Positions 62,788 to 64,000 of a stretch of DNA of 64,000 nucleotides are shown one piece after another. This stretch comes from JAWKMZ01 sp041391965 (GTDB lineage Bacteria > Bacteroidota > Bacteroidia > Flavobacteriales > Flavobacteriaceae). The stretch covers positions 438,246-502,245 of the forward strand of contig JAWKMZ010000002.1 in NCBI GenBank assembly GCA_041391965.1, in the 5' to 3' direction. The translations under genes were made by a program, and so were the position numbers. How positions within the stretch are numbered: the stretch's first letter is position 1; every line of letters starts with the position of its first letter. A model generated the notes under the pieces. The model was not told the origin of the DNA and made no database searches. It saw only the letters and a list, made by a program, of their open reading frames with translations.

Positions 62788-64000
<1,213 letters not shown>

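Overview
The window is a piece of a Flavobacteriaceae (phylum Bacteroidota) chromosome. The evidence is an AT-rich genome, a 16S rRNA gene of flavobacterial type ending GGAACACCTCC, gliding genes gldB/gldC, type IX secretion C-terminal sorting domains, a SusC/SusD pair, a lack of Shine-Dalgarno sequences before most starts, and TTTG/TAnnTTTG promoters. No transposase, integrase, phage gene or CRISPR array was seen.

Layout. 1-2.7 kb: nadE, gldB-gldC and a rhodanese. 2.7-19.2 kb: a phenylacetyl-CoA degradation cluster in the order TetR regulator, paaE, paaA, paaB, a four-helix-bundle ORF, paaC, paaD, a VOC protein, paaG, paaH, paaI, paaJ, a triple-fusion paaZ, an enoyl-CoA hydratase, paaY, a 2-oxo acid dehydrogenase E2 and a fused E1. 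A palindromic operator lies between the regulator and paaE. No paaK is present; the E1/E2 pair may instead supply phenylacetyl-CoA from phenylpyruvate. 19.2-22.6 kb: SulP transporter, DUF486 protein, DUF4136 lipoprotein, DUF5522 protein and a small membrane protein. 22.6-31.9 kb: two very large secreted proteins with near-identical 3' ends, and a small secreted protein. 32-35 kb: ACC deaminase-like enzyme, glucosaminidase/LysM lipoprotein and hemL. 35-41.8 kb: Spy-like secreted proteins, an M49-like peptidase, a large zinc metalloprotease and a diheme cytochrome. 42-51.8 kb: lysS, DUF1573 protein, membrane-tethered LuxR-type regulator, Pmp3-like peptide, lipoprotein, lipB, NdpA-like nucleoid protein, a large lipoprotein and rnhB. 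52-58.2 kb: a SusC/SusD locus with two small lipoproteins. 58.3-60.3 kb: putative porin. 60.4-64 kb: rRNA operon (two promoters, 16S, tRNA-Ile, tRNA-Ala, 23S running off the end).

The most unusual signal is a family of hexamer-periodic inverted repeats (GAANNN arrays facing TTCNNN arrays) at five places in the phenylacetate cluster: four intergenic gaps and, in frame, the linker of the E2 gene. In one gap (paaB-paaC) the two arms flank a complete four-helix-bundle ORF of the 23S-rRNA-intervening-sequence protein family. This looks like a mobile or formerly mobile intervening element with empty and loaded forms. It is the best candidate here for an undescribed system. Other shared repeats (a 28-nt element before two operons and a CTACAAGG hairpin seen twice) are recorded separately.
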